Shown: positions 26,377 to 35,258 of the stretch, piece after piece
How the letters are laid out: every line of letters starts with the position of its first letter
Numbering within the stretch: position 1 is the stretch's first letter
DNA from: Nocardioides lianchengensis
GTDB taxonomy: Bacteria > Actinomycetota > Actinomycetes > Propionibacteriales > Nocardioidaceae
DNA length: 64,000 nucleotides
Assembly: GCF_900101465.1 (NCBI RefSeq)
Contig: NZ_FMZM01000007.1
Span: 133,943 to 197,942, forward strand
Reading direction: 5' to 3'
Notes under the pieces: model-generated
Seen by the model: only the letters and a program-made list of their open reading frames with translations
What the model was told of the DNA's origin: nothing
The model's database searches: none
Translations under genes and position numbers: made by a program

Positions 26377-27117
26377 ATGTCCGTCCGCACCCTCGCGCGC
26401 CTCGGCGCGCCCGCCGCCGCCGTCGCCCTCGCCCTGAGCGTCGCCGGCCCCGCCGCCGCGCACGTCACCATCACCCCGACCGGGGGCACCGCCGCCGGGT
26501 CCTACACCGTCCTGACCGCCGCCTTCGGCCACGGCTGCGACGGCTCGCCGACCACGAAGCTCGCGATCCAGGTCCCGGAGCAGCTCAACGCCATCACCCC
26601 GACCCGGGTCGCGGGCTGGCAGGTCGAGAAGGTGATGGAGAAGCTCGACGAGCCGATCACCGACTCGCACGGCAACGAGGTGACCGAGCGGGTCGCCCAG
26701 GTCGTCTACACCGCCGACGAGCCGCTGGCCGACGGCTACCGGGCGGCCTTCGACCTCTCGCTGCAGCTCCCCGAGACCCCGGGCGAGACGCTGGCCTTCC
26801 CGACCATCCAGACCTGCGAGCAGGGCGAGACCGCCTGGACCGAGGTCGCCGCCGAGGGCGCCGAGGAGCCGGAGCACCCGGCGCCGAGCGTGACGATCAC
26901 CGAGGCCGCGGAGGGCGGGGCCCACGGCGCGGCCGACACCGCCACCCACGAGGAGGACGCGGAGGGCGCCGAGACCGAGCCGGTCGCGTCGACCACCACC
27001 GAGGCGGACGCCGACGACGACGGCGGCAACGCCCTCGGCGTCGCCGGCCTGGTCGCCGGCCTGCTCGGTCTGGCGGCCGGCGTGACCGCGCTGGTCACCA
27101 GCCGCCGGAAGGCGTGA
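26377..27117 (+). CDS. ycnI: YcnI-family copper-binding protein
   Basis: 246 residues. A Sec signal peptide ends at AGPAAAHV, so the mature N-terminus would be His, the residue used by YcnI (DUF1775) proteins to bind Cu(II). The DUF1775 domain follows: HVTITPTGGTAAGSYTVLT, GHGCDGSPTTKLAIQVPEQL, GWQVEKVMEKL and FPTIQTCEQGETAW. A Glu/Thr-rich linker and a single C-terminal helix (LGVAGLVAGLLGLAAGVTAL) plus RRK anchor it in the membrane facing out. The next gene encodes a CopC domain and overlaps its stop (GTGA), so the pair acts in copper acquisition or delivery. Confidence 0.88.
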   Translation: MSVRTLARLGAPAAAVALALSVAGPAAAHVTITPTGGTAAGSYTVLTAAFGHGCDGSPTTKLAIQVPEQLNAITPTRVAGWQVEKVMEKLDEPITDSHGNEVTERVAQVVYTADEPLADGYRAAFDLSLQLPETPGETLAFPTIQTCEQGETAWTEVAAEGAEEPEHPAPSVTITEAAEGGAHGAADTATHEEDAEGAETEPVASTTTEADADDDGGNALGVAGLVAGLLGLAAGVTALVTSRRKA

Positions 27118-28211
27118 CCCGCCTCCTGCGGCTGGTCCTCGCCCTCGTCGTCGGGCTCCTCGTGGCGGCGGCCGGCACCTCGCCGGCCGCCGCCCACGCC
27201 CAGCTGATCGAGAGCGACCCGGCCGACGGGAGCGTGGTGGCGTCCGCCCCGGACACCGTCACGCTGACCTTCAACGAGCCGGTCCGCCTCGAGCGGGCCA
27301 GGATCTTCGCCGCCGACGGGACCGAGCTCGACGTCGATGCCCGCTCCAGCGACAGCATCGTGACGATCGACCCGCAGGACGACCTCGGCGAGGGCACGGT
27401 CGTGGTCAGCTGGGAGCTGGAGTCGGCCGACGGCCACGTCGTCTCCGGCGCGCTGTCCTTCTCGGTCGGCGCCCCCTTCGCGGGCTCCACCGGTACGACG
27501 GGCAGCGCGTCCGGGACCGACGCCGGCCCGGACGCGACCGCGGCCGCGGTGCTCGGCCTGCTCGGGGCGGCGGTGGCCGTCGCCGGCCTGCTGCTGCGCC
27601 GACCGGTCCTGGTCCGCGGCGGCTGGACCGTCGCGGTGGCGGCCGCCGTCCTGTGGCTGCCGCTGCAGACCGGCGGCGGGCTGCGCGAGTCGGCGAGCTG
27701 GCTCGACGGGGCGCTGTCGTGGCGGGGGCTGCTGCTGGTCGGCACCCTGGCCGGCCTGGCGGGGGTCGTCTCCGCCGGGCGGCGGGCGACGCTGGCCCTC
27801 GGTGCGGTCGTGCTGGTCGCGGCCGGGACCGGGCTGGTCGTCGTACCCGGGCCGACGACGGTCGCGCCCGCGGTCGCCGCGCCCGCGGCCGGTCCCCAGG
27901 AGCTGACGGGCGCGCTCGGCGACGGCACCGTCACCGCGGTGGTGGACCGCGCCGACGGCGGGTCGACCACGCTCGAGCTGTCGGTCGTGGACGAGGCCGG
28001 CGAGCCGGTGGCCCCGGTCGCCGTCCCGGCCGTGCGGTTCCGCTCCGCCGACCTGGACATCGGCCCGATCGTGCTCGAGGAGGCCGGCCCGGGCGCCTGG
28101 ACCGGCACCGCCACGCTCCCGACCGCGGGGGAGTGGACGCTCGAGGTCGGCGTCCGGATCACGGAGTTCGACAACCCGGTGGTTGACCTGCCCTTCACCA
28201 TCGAGGGGTGA
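27114..28211 (+). CDS. CopC-domain membrane protein
   Basis: 365 residues from GTG at 27114. A signal peptide ends at TSPAAAHA, leaving the conserved His of CopC near the mature N-terminus (AHAQLIESDPADGS). The CopC beta-barrel runs to about residue 120 (VTLTFNEPVRLERARIF, GTVVVSWELESADGHVVSG with the second His). Four hydrophobic helices follow, fewer than the eight of a CopCD fusion. The last roughly 100 residues form an extracytoplasmic beta domain (PAVRFRSADLDIGPI, WTLEVGVRITEFDN) resembling YtkA/FixH-like domains. Copper binding outside the cell is likely; no full CopD permease is in view. Confidence 0.82.
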   Translation: MTRLLRLVLALVVGLLVAAAGTSPAAAHAQLIESDPADGSVVASAPDTVTLTFNEPVRLERARIFAADGTELDVDARSSDSIVTIDPQDDLGEGTVVVSWELESADGHVVSGALSFSVGAPFAGSTGTTGSASGTDAGPDATAAAVLGLLGAAVAVAGLLLRRPVLVRGGWTVAVAAAVLWLPLQTGGGLRESASWLDGALSWRGLLLVGTLAGLAGVVSAGRRATLALGAVVLVAAGTGLVVVPGPTTVAPAVAAPAAGPQELTGALGDGTVTAVVDRADGGSTTLELSVVDEAGEPVAPVAVPAVRFRSADLDIGPIVLEEAGPGAWTGTATLPTAGEWTLEVGVRITEFDNPVVDLPFTIEG

Positions 28212-28636
28212 GCGGGCTCCGTCGTAGCGCCGACGACCTGCTGCGCGCCGCCACCGGCGCGCGGCGGGTCGTCCGGCTCTGCCCGGCGTGCGGCAGCGGC
28301 GAGCACGGTCGCCCGGTGGCGCTGGGCAGCGACGCCCACGTGTCGATCTCGTACGCCGGCGACCTGGTCGCCGTCGCCTGGTCGTACGACGGGCCGGTGG
28401 GGATCGACGTGGAGCTCGACATCGAGCAGGGCGCGGACCGCCAGGAGTGGACCCGTGTCGAGGCGCTGCTGAAGGCGACCGGCGAGGGGGTCCGCGCCTG
28501 GCCGGACGTCACGCTGCCCGACCTGCCGAGCCGGCCGATCGACGTCCCCCGCGGCTACGTCGGCACGGTGGTCGGGACCGGGGTCAGCTGGCGGCTGGCA
28601 GGTCCGGCAGCTCAGGCCGGTCCAGCCAGGCCATGA
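28208..28636 (+). CDS. Short 4'-phosphopantetheinyl transferase
   Basis: 142 residues from GTG at 28208, overlapping the copC-type stop (GTGA). It retains the Sfp-type signatures: CPACGSGEHGRP upstream, HVSISYAGDLVAVAWS in place of the HxSxSH motif, GIDVELD with the Mg2+-binding Asp and Glu, and EWTRVEALLKATGEG for the WxxKEA motif. At 142 residues it is much shorter than Sfp (about 224), so this is the reduced form found in some actinobacteria. It would load the carrier domain of the Pls-type synthetase encoded at 29900-33772. Its last 53 bases overlap the convergent peptidase gene. Confidence 0.8.
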   Translation: MSGLRRSADDLLRAATGARRVVRLCPACGSGEHGRPVALGSDAHVSISYAGDLVAVAWSYDGPVGIDVELDIEQGADRQEWTRVEALLKATGEGVRAWPDVTLPDLPSRPIDVPRGYVGTVVGTGVSWRLAGPAAQAGPARP

Positions 28637-29903
28637 ACAGCGCGGCGAGCGCGGCACCGGTGCGCTGCTCGGCGTACGCGACGAAGTCGGCGGTCGTCAC
28701 CGAGCCGCCGGCGTGGTCGGCGACCCAGCCGCGCAGCAGGTCGAAGAACGCATCGTCGCCGACGCTCAGCCGGATCGCGTGCAGGGTGAGCGCGCCGCGC
28801 TTGTAGACCCGGTCGTCGAACATCAGCTCCGGGCCGGGATCGGCCAGCACCAGGTCCTGGTCGAGGCCGGCCAGCCGCTCGTGGTGGCGCCGGGCGTGGT
28901 CGTCGGCGGGCTCGCCGCCGGACCGCTCCGACCACAGCCACTCCGCGTAGCAGGCGAAGCCCTCGTGCAGCCAGATGTCACGCCACTCGCGCAGCGTCAC
29001 CGCGTTGCCGAACCACTGGTGCGCGAGCTCGTGGGCGACCAGGCGCACGGCGCCCCAGTCGTCGCTGAGGAAGTTCCGGCCGAAGGTCGACAGCCCCTGC
29101 GACTCCAGCGGGATCTCCAGGTCGTCGTCGGTGACGACCACGGCGTACGACGCGAACGGGTAGGGGCCGAACAGCTCGGTGAACACCTCGAGCATCTCGG
29201 GCTGCCGCCCGAAGCCGGCGTCGAAGCCCTCGGCGGTCCCCTCCGGTACGGCGGCGGTCATCGGCACCGAGGCGTCGAGCTCGCGGACGTCGTACCGGCC
29301 GAGCTGGACGGTGGCCAGGTAGGTCGCCATCGGCTCGTCCTGCTCGTAGACCCAGGTGCGGGTCGCGCCGCGGCGGGCGCTGCTCGCGAGCCGGCCGTTG
29401 GCGACCACGGTGTAGTCGGGGTGGGTCGTGATCGAGAGCCGGTACGGCGCCTTGTCGTCCGGGCGGTCGTTGCAGGGGAACCAGGTCGGCGCGCCGTGCG
29501 GCTGGCCGGCCACGATCACGCCGTCGGTCAGCTCCTCCCAGCCGGCGTCGCCGTGGTGCTTCTCGACGAGCGGCTTGGGCTTGCCGGCGTACTTCACGGC
29601 CAGGGTGAACGTCGATCCGGCGCTGATCGGTGCCTTCAGGGTGAGCACCAGGCGGTTGCTTCGGGTGGCGTACTTGGCGGGCGGGCGGCCGTCGACGAGG
29701 ACCTTCTCGACGTCGAGGTGGGCCAGGTCGAGCACGACCCGCGCCAGGTCCTCGACCGCGACCGCGGCGATGGTCGCCTCGCCGCGCAGCCGGTTGCCGT
29801 CGGCCTCGTAGGTGAGCGCGAGGTCGTAGCGGGTGGCGCTCCAGGAGGGGTCGCCGTGCCCGGGGAGGTAGGGGTCGGCGGTGGGGAGGTCGGACCCCCT
29901 CAC
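28584..29903 (-). CDS. M1-family zinc metallopeptidase
   Basis: 439 residues from GTG at 29903. The gluzincin motif HELAHQWFGN, with the third zinc ligand in WLHEGFACYAEW 18 residues on, is intact. The M1 N-terminal beta domain has GQPHGAPTWFPCNDRPDDKA, the M1-type substrate strand. No signal peptide is visible and the ERAP-like C-terminal domain is missing, so it is a short, probably cytoplasmic member. The start overlaps the stop of the Pls-type synthetase gene (GTGA), so they are co-translated and may share a peptide-related pathway. The 3' end overlaps the phosphopantetheinyl transferase gene on the other strand. Confidence 0.9.
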   Translation of the reverse strand: MRGSDLPTADPYLPGHGDPSWSATRYDLALTYEADGNRLRGEATIAAVAVEDLARVVLDLAHLDVEKVLVDGRPPAKYATRSNRLVLTLKAPISAGSTFTLAVKYAGKPKPLVEKHHGDAGWEELTDGVIVAGQPHGAPTWFPCNDRPDDKAPYRLSITTHPDYTVVANGRLASSARRGATRTWVYEQDEPMATYLATVQLGRYDVRELDASVPMTAAVPEGTAEGFDAGFGRQPEMLEVFTELFGPYPFASYAVVVTDDDLEIPLESQGLSTFGRNFLSDDWGAVRLVAHELAHQWFGNAVTLREWRDIWLHEGFACYAEWLWSERSGGEPADDHARRHHERLAGLDQDLVLADPGPELMFDDRVYKRGALTLHAIRLSVGDDAFFDLLRGWVADHAGGSVTTADFVAYAEQRTGAALAALFMAWLDRPELPDLPAAS

Positions 29904-32900
29904 GAGCCCGCCACCCACGGCCCGATCGGGTTGCCGATCCAGGTCGTCTTGTCGGGCACCGACTCGCCCCTCATCACCAGTGACACAGGGCCGACCGTAG
30001 CGTGGCGGCCCAGCGTGGCCGCGGGCAGGATCACGCTGTTCGGGCCGAGGGTCGCGCCGCGGCGGAGGGTGACCTCGTCGAGGCTGAGCACCCGGTCGTG
30101 GAAGAGGTGGGTCTGCACGACGCTGCCCTGGTTGACGGTGGCCCCGTCGCCGAGGTCGACGAGGTCGGTCTCGGGGAGCCAGTAGGTCTCGCACCACACG
30201 CCGCGGCCGATCCGCGCGCCCATCGCGCGGAACCACACGTTGAGCAGCGGGGTGCCGGCGACGGCCCGGGCGAACCACGGCGCGGCCAGCACCTCGACGA
30301 AGGTGTCGGCCAGCTCGTTGCGCCACACGAACGAGCTCCACAGCGGGTGCTCCCCGGCCCGGACGCGCCCGATCAGCAGCCACTTCGCGGCCACCGTGAC
30401 GGCGGCCGCGAGCAGGCCGCCGGCGCTCAGCACCGGTCCGGCCAGCAGCAGCGCGACCAGGGGATGGGTCCGGTCGGCCAGGGCGACCAGGGACAGCGCG
30501 GCCAGGCCGGTCAGCGCTACCGCGGCCACCACCGGCACCAGCCGGCAGAGCTCGACCGCCCCGCGCAGCGCCTTCAGCGACGCCGGCGGCTGGTAGGTCC
30601 GCCCGGCGTCGGTGTCCTGGCTGACCCGCCGCAGCGGGGCGGGTGGGCTGCCGAGCCAGGACTCGCCCGAGCGCGCCTTGGTACGACGAGGTGCCGCCGA
30701 GAGCACGGCCACCAGCGACGCCTTGGGCACCTTGCGGCCCGGCGCCGCCATGCCGGAGTTGCCGACGAAGGCACGCTTGCCGATCTTGACCCGCTCGACG
30801 CGCAGCCAGCCGCCGCCCAGCTCGTAGCCGCCGATCAGGGTGTCGTCGGCCAGGAACGCCTGCCCGCCGACCTGGGTCAGCGACGGGATCATCAGCACTG
30901 TCGAGGCCTCGACGTCCTTGCCGATCCGGGCGCCCAGGGCGCGCAGCCAGGTCGGGGTGAGCTGGGAGGAGTAGAGCGGGAAGAGCCAGGTGCGGGCCTC
31001 GTCGAGGACCCGGACCGTCGTCCACACCGCGAGCGCGGGCGCGCTGCGGACGGGGTGCACGCCGGTGCGGACCGCGAGGCCGGCCACCCGGACCACCGCC
31101 CAGACCAGGCCGGCCAGCACCAGCAGGCCGACCACGGTCGAGACCGGCAGCCAGCCGGCCAGGCCGAGGACCTCGTCGTACCCCTGCGGGTCGGCCGCCA
31201 GCAGCGGTACGGCGAGGCCCGCGGCCACCGCGGCGACCGGCAGGCCGGACAGGAGCAGGGCGACGGCGGCGTAGGCGACCACCCAGGCGCGGTGGTTCGA
31301 GGGCCGGGCGTCCCAGGGGCCGCGGGCGTCGGTGGCCAGCCGGGTGGCGGGGGAGCCGGACCAGAACTCGCCGTCGGGGACAGCACCGAAGACCGCCGAG
31401 CCGGGGGCGACCTCCGCGCCGGCTCCGACGTCGGCGCCGGGGACCAGCATCGAGCGCGCGCCGACCCTGGCCCGCGCGCCGATCCGCACCGCGCCGAGGT
31501 GGAGCACGTCGCCGTCGACCCACGACCCGCTCAGGTCGACCTCGGGCTCGACCGAGCTGCCCTTGCCGAGGGTCAGGAACCCGGTGACCGGCGGCAGGCT
31601 GTGCAGGTCGACGTGCGGACCGACGTCGGCGCCGAGCAGCCGCGCGTACCAGGTCATGTACGGCGCCCCCGCGAGCGAGGTGGCCCCGAGCTCGTCGGCG
31701 ACCCGGGTGGCCAGCCACAGCCGCAGGTGGACCTTGCCGCCGCGCGGGTGCTCGCCGGGCTCGACGCCGCGCAGCAGCAGTCGGGCGCCGGCCGCGGCGA
31801 GCAGCATCCGGCCCGGCGGGGCCACGAAGAGCAGCACGGCCAGGACCAGCAGCACGGGGTGCAGGGTCGGCAGCCAGTCGAGCCCGAGCCAGGCCAGGAC
31901 CTGGCAGCCGATCGCCGCCCAGGTGAGCCAGCGCGGCCCGGCCAGCGCCCGCAGCCCGAGCAGCGCGACCACCTGGCCGGCCTGCGTCTTCACCGGCACG
32001 ACCGGCACCGTGCGGTCGCTGGTCGGCCCGGTCTCGGCCATCCCGTCGAGGTACGTCGCCAGCGCCCCGACCGTCGGCTGCTCGTAGATGTCGCCGACCG
32101 CGACCTCGGGGTAGCGGGTCCGCAGCCGGGAGACCATCTGGGCCGCGGTCAGGCTGCCGCCGCCCAGGTCGAAGAAGTCGTCGTCGCGGCCGCGGACGCT
32201 CGCGCCCAGCACGTCGAGCCAGAGCTCGGCGACCCAGGCGGCGGTGCCGTCGAGGCCGGCCGCCCCGGGATCGGTCCGGGTGGGCAGCGGCCAGGGCAGG
32301 GCGTCCCGGTCGACCTTGCCGGAGGTGCGGGTCGGCAGGGTGTCGACGACGGCCAGCCGCGGCACCAGCGCCGCGGGCAGGTCGCGGCGCAGGATCTCCA
32401 GCGCCCGGGCCTGGTCGAAGGTGGCCTCGGTCGCGACGTAGCCGACCAGCAGCTGGTTGCCCGCGGCGCTGCGTCGTACGGCGGCCGCGGCCCCGTGCAC
32501 GCCCGGCAGCTGGAGCAGCGCGCTGTCGATCTCGCCCAGCTCGATGCGCCGTCCGCCCAGCTTGACCTGGTCGTCGGCGCGGCCGCCGAACAGCAGCCCC
32601 GCGGGCTCGAAGGTGACCAGGTCGCCGGAGCGGTAGGCGCGGTCCCAGCCCAGCGTGGGCATCGGCGCGTACTTCTCGGCGTCCTTGGCGGGGTCGAGGT
32701 AGCGGGCCAGGCCGACGCCGCCGATGATCAGCTCGCCGGTCCCGCCCGGCGCGACGTGCTGACCGGCGGGGTCGACGACGGCCAGGTCCCAGCCGTCCAG
32801 CGGCAGCCCGATCGGCACCGGGCCGACGCCGGTCAGCTGCGCGCCGCAGGCGACGACGGTCGCCTCGGTCGGGCCGTAGGTGTTCCAGACCTCGCGACCC

Positions 32901-33772
32901 GGTGCGAGGAGCCGGGCGGCCAGCTCGGGCGGGCAGGCCTCGCCGCCCATGATCAGCAGCCGCACCCGCGCCAGCGCCTCGGCCGGCCACAGCGCGACCA
33001 GGGTCGGCACGGTCGACACCACGGTGACCCGGTTGGCCACCAGCCACGGACCGACGTCGATGCCGCTGCGCACCAGGGCGCGCGGCGCCGGGACCAGGCA
33101 GCCGCCGTACCGCCAGGCGAGCCACATCTCCTCGCAGCTGGCGTCGAACGCGACCGACAGGCCGGCCATCACCCGGTCGCCCACGCCGAGCGGCTCGGCC
33201 TGCAGGAACATCCGCGACTCCGCGTCCACGAACGCGCCGGCGCTGCGGTGGCTGACCGCGACGCCCTTGGGCGTGCCGGTCGAGCCGGACGTGAAGATCA
33301 CCCACGCGTCGTCGTCGAGGCCCGGGTCCTCGGCCTCGCGCGGCGGCCCCGGACGTCGTACGGCGACGGCCAGGTCGTTGCCGACCATTGCGGCGACGTC
33401 GGCCTCGCCGAAGACCAGCCGGGCCCGCTCGTCGGGGTCGTCGGCGTCGACGGGCACGTACGCCGCCCCCGCGAGCAGGACGCCGAGGATCGCGACGTAC
33501 AGATCGGTGGTGCCGGAGCCGACCCGGACGCCGACCTTGTCGCCGCGGCCGACCCCGAGCGCGTTGAGCTCGGCGGCCAGCTCGTCGGCCGCCTCGGCGA
33601 GCTCGGCGTAGGTCAGCGCGCCGGTGCCGGCGTCGACCGCCGGCTCGTCGGCCGCCTGGTCGACCGTGGCGCGGAAGACCTCGACGAGGGTGCGGGCGGG
33701 CGGGGCCTGGTCGCCGCGCAGGAGCGCGGCGGTCGGGTCGTGGGCGTCGGGCACGGGGACACGCTGCCGCAT
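29900..33772 (-). CDS. Pls/PosA-type NRPS-like synthetase with membrane acyltransferase-like C-terminus
   Basis: 1290 residues. Residues about 20-500 are an adenylation domain: IFTSGSTGTPKGVAVSHRS (core A3), WNTYGPTEATVVACG (A5), YRSGDLV (A7) and RTSGKVDRDALPWP (A10). Residues about 515-585 are a carrier domain with the Ser to be phosphopantetheinylated in DDFFDLGGGSLTAAQ. There is no condensation domain. The second half has about six membrane segments alternating with three left-handed beta-helix (hexapeptide) blocks rich in IGARAR, IGKRAFVGN and LGRHATVGP. This is the layout of epsilon-poly-lysine synthetase (Pls) and PosA relatives, which join amino acids without a classical condensation domain. 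The product here is unknown. It is operonic with an M1 peptidase; a phosphopantetheinyl transferase gene is adjacent. Confidence 0.88.
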   Translation of the reverse strand: MRQRVPVPDAHDPTAALLRGDQAPPARTLVEVFRATVDQAADEPAVDAGTGALTYAELAEAADELAAELNALGVGRGDKVGVRVGSGTTDLYVAILGVLLAGAAYVPVDADDPDERARLVFGEADVAAMVGNDLAVAVRRPGPPREAEDPGLDDDAWVIFTSGSTGTPKGVAVSHRSAGAFVDAESRMFLQAEPLGVGDRVMAGLSVAFDASCEEMWLAWRYGGCLVPAPRALVRSGIDVGPWLVANRVTVVSTVPTLVALWPAEALARVRLLIMGGEACPPELAARLLAPGREVWNTYGPTEATVVACGAQLTGVGPVPIGLPLDGWDLAVVDPAGQHVAPGGTGELIIGGVGLARYLDPAKDAEKYAPMPTLGWDRAYRSGDLVTFEPAGLLFGGRADDQVKLGGRRIELGEIDSALLQLPGVHGAAAAVRRSAAGNQLLVGYVATEATFDQARALEILRRDLPAALVPRLAVVDTLPTRTSGKVDRDALPWPLPTRTDPGAAGLDGTAAWVAELWLDVLGASVRGRDDDFFDLGGGSLTAAQMVSRLRTRYPEVAVGDIYEQPTVGALATYLDGMAETGPTSDRTVPVVPVKTQAGQVVALLGLRALAGPRWLTWAAIGCQVLAWLGLDWLPTLHPVLLVLAVLLFVAPPGRMLLAAAGARLLLRGVEPGEHPRGGKVHLRLWLATRVADELGATSLAGAPYMTWYARLLGADVGPHVDLHSLPPVTGFLTLGKGSSVEPEVDLSGSWVDGDVLHLGAVRIGARARVGARSMLVPGADVGAGAEVAPGSAVFGAVPDGEFWSGSPATRLATDARGPWDARPSNHRAWVVAYAAVALLLSGLPVAAVAAGLAVPLLAADPQGYDEVLGLAGWLPVSTVVGLLVLAGLVWAVVRVAGLAVRTGVHPVRSAPALAVWTTVRVLDEARTWLFPLYSSQLTPTWLRALGARIGKDVEASTVLMIPSLTQVGGQAFLADDTLIGGYELGGGWLRVERVKIGKRAFVGNSGMAAPGRKVPKASLVAVLSAAPRRTKARSGESWLGSPPAPLRRVSQDTDAGRTYQPPASLKALRGAVELCRLVPVVAAVALTGLAALSLVALADRTHPLVALLLAGPVLSAGGLLAAAVTVAAKWLLIGRVRAGEHPLWSSFVWRNELADTFVEVLAAPWFARAVAGTPLLNVWFRAMGARIGRGVWCETYWLPETDLVDLGDGATVNQGSVVQTHLFHDRVLSLDEVTLRRGATLGPNSVILPAATLGRHATVGPVSLVMRGESVPDKTTWIGNPIGPWVAGS

Positions 33773-33804
33773 CGAGATGAACGGTAGGTGGTTACCGTGT
33801 CGGG

Positions 33805-34104
33805 GTGCCCCTCCCGTCCTGCCGGATCGAGTCCGACGGCCCCGGCCGGCTCCGCGTCGAGGGCGACCTCGACGAGCTGGGCGTCCCGGCCCTGCGCAGC
33901 GCCCTCGAGACCCACGGCGGTGTTCCTGCGCTGGTGGTCGACCTCAGCGACGCGTCGTACCTCTGCTCGCAGGCGGTGTCCGTCCTGGTCGGCGCCATCC
34001 GCGGCAGCGAGGCGATGGGCCGCAGCCTCACCCTCGAGGCCCTCGACGGCTCCATCGCCCACCGCGTCCTCCAGGTCCTCGCCATCCCCCACGAGGCCAT
34101 CTGA
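33805..34104 (+). CDS. STAS-domain protein (anti-sigma-factor antagonist type)
   Basis: 99 residues from GTG at 33805, a stand-alone STAS domain. The central strand-helix VVDLSDASYLCSQAVSVLVG corresponds to the phosphorylation loop of SpoIIAA-like proteins, with Ser of CSQA at the regulatory position. GRLRVEGDLDELGVPALRSA opens the fold. It is divergent from the Pls-type synthetase gene, with only 32 bases between them, and could pair with an anti-sigma kinase elsewhere, such as the ATPase/PAS protein at 24170. That link is only a suggestion. Confidence 0.82.
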   Translation: MPLPSCRIESDGPGRLRVEGDLDELGVPALRSALETHGGVPALVVDLSDASYLCSQAVSVLVGAIRGSEAMGRSLTLEALDGSIAHRVLQVLAIPHEAI

Positions 34105-34143
34105 CCTGCGGATGGTGGCGGATCTATCCACAGGCGGAGTTGG

Positions 34144-34479
34144 TCAGGGGTGGAGGTGCCAGACCTCGGTGGCCTCGCGCCAGCCGGTGGCGGCGGGGTC
34201 GCGTCCGGGGTTGAACGGGGTCTGGCACGGGTCGGTGTGGGTCCACCACTCGCGGGTGACGGGGTCCTCGGCGATCCGGGCCATGTCGGCGGCGTGATCG
34301 GTGCCGACGTACTCGTAGTAGGCGAAGAGGGTGTCGTCGATCGCGAAGATCGAGTAGTTCGTGACGTGGCAGTCGCGGAGCGTCTGCTCGACCTGCGGCC
34401 AGACGGCGGCGTGCAGGCGGAGGTACTCCTCGCGCCTCTCGGGGACGACGTCGACGACCAGGCCGTGCCGCTCGGTCAC
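34144..34479 (-). CDS. rhaM: L-rhamnose mutarotase
   Basis: 111 residues from GTG at 34479, the usual length of this ferredoxin-like-fold family. Family features: LVVDVVPERREEYLRLHAAV followed by WPQVEQTL, then NYSIFAIDDTLFAYYEYVG, and WWTHTDPCQTPF near the C-terminus. It interconverts alpha and beta anomers of L-rhamnose, with L-fucose also used by some relatives. It overlaps the stop of the GntR gene (GTGA) and is near the deoxyhexose-type operon at 37171-48743. Confidence 0.9.
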   Translation of the reverse strand: MTERHGLVVDVVPERREEYLRLHAAVWPQVEQTLRDCHVTNYSIFAIDDTLFAYYEYVGTDHAADMARIAEDPVTREWWTHTDPCQTPFNPGRDPAATGWREATEVWHLHP

Positions 34480-35231
34480 AGGCCCCGCGCCTTCTGGGTC
34501 GGCAGTCGGCGGCGCTGCCACGCGTCGAGGATGTGCCGGTTCATGCTCTCCTGGGCCTTCGTGGCCTCGCGGGCGGCGATGGCGGCGAAGATCGCCTCGT
34601 GCTCGTCGAGCGTGACCTGGAAGTTGTCGCTCGGATCGACGCCGTGGTACCTCGTGCTCTCGAGCGCGCGGTCGAAGAGGATGCGCGCGATGCTCTCGGC
34701 CAGCCGGTTGCCCGAGGACGACATCACCGTCTCGTGGAAGGCGATGTCGGCGGCGCGGAACACGGCCTCGTCGTGCAGCGCCTCGCGCATCCGCTGCAGG
34801 TGCTCCCCGAGCTCCTTGAGCTGGACGTCGGAGCGCTGCTGGGCGGTGTCGGCCGCCATCACCGACTCCAGCTGGGCCCGGACGACGCTGAGCTCGTCGA
34901 GCACGCCGAGGGAGTCGTCGTGCTTGATCAGGGAGGTCAGCACGACCTGGTCGAGGATGTTCCAGGAGCTCGTCGGGCGCACCGAGGTGCCGCGCCCGCG
35001 GGCGATGGTGACCAGCCCCTTCTCCTCGATCCGCTTCACCGACTCGCGGATGACCGTGCGGCTGACGCCGAACTGGTCGCTGAGGGGCCCCTCGGGCGGG
35101 AGCAGGTCGCCCGGCTGCACCGCCCCGGAGACGATCGCGTCGACGAGGGCGTCGACGACCGCGACGCCGAGCATGGGCGACGGGTCACGCTTCTCGGCGA
35201 ACGGGAAGCCGGGTCGTGCGTCGCTGGGCAT
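34476..35231 (-). CDS. GntR/FadR-type regulator upstream of rhaM
   Basis: 251 residues from ATG at 35231; a TTG six codons upstream is an alternative. A winged helix-turn-helix (GDLLPPEGPLSDQFGVSRTV, then IRESVKRIEEKGLV) is followed by an FCD domain with DIAFHETVMSSSGNRL and DEHEAIFAAIAARE, the metal-binding His/Asp set. An operator-like repeat lies just upstream. It probably controls itself and rhaM in response to rhamnose/fucose breakdown products. A second regulator of the same subfamily lies at 36336, past the repeat cluster. Confidence 0.87.
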   Translation of the reverse strand: MPSDARPGFPFAEKRDPSPMLGVAVVDALVDAIVSGAVQPGDLLPPEGPLSDQFGVSRTVIRESVKRIEEKGLVTIARGRGTSVRPTSSWNILDQVVLTSLIKHDDSLGVLDELSVVRAQLESVMAADTAQQRSDVQLKELGEHLQRMREALHDEAVFRAADIAFHETVMSSSGNRLAESIARILFDRALESTRYHGVDPSDNFQVTLDEHEAIFAAIAAREATKAQESMNRHILDAWQRRRLPTQKARGL

Positions 35232-35258
35232 GGCGGGAGCATAGGGCAACGAATCTCG

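Noticed and set aside
28584-33305. Single 1573-residue minus-strand frame covering the peptidase and part of the synthetase
   Set aside because: The conserved peptidase begins at the GTG at 29903; upstream the frame is out of phase with the synthetase and reads as low-complexity Arg/Gly.
30002-33787. 1261-residue plus-strand frame opposite the Pls-type synthetase
   Set aside because: It mirrors the codon structure of a recognised 1290-residue NRPS-like gene and has no domain; long antisense frames are expected at this GC content.
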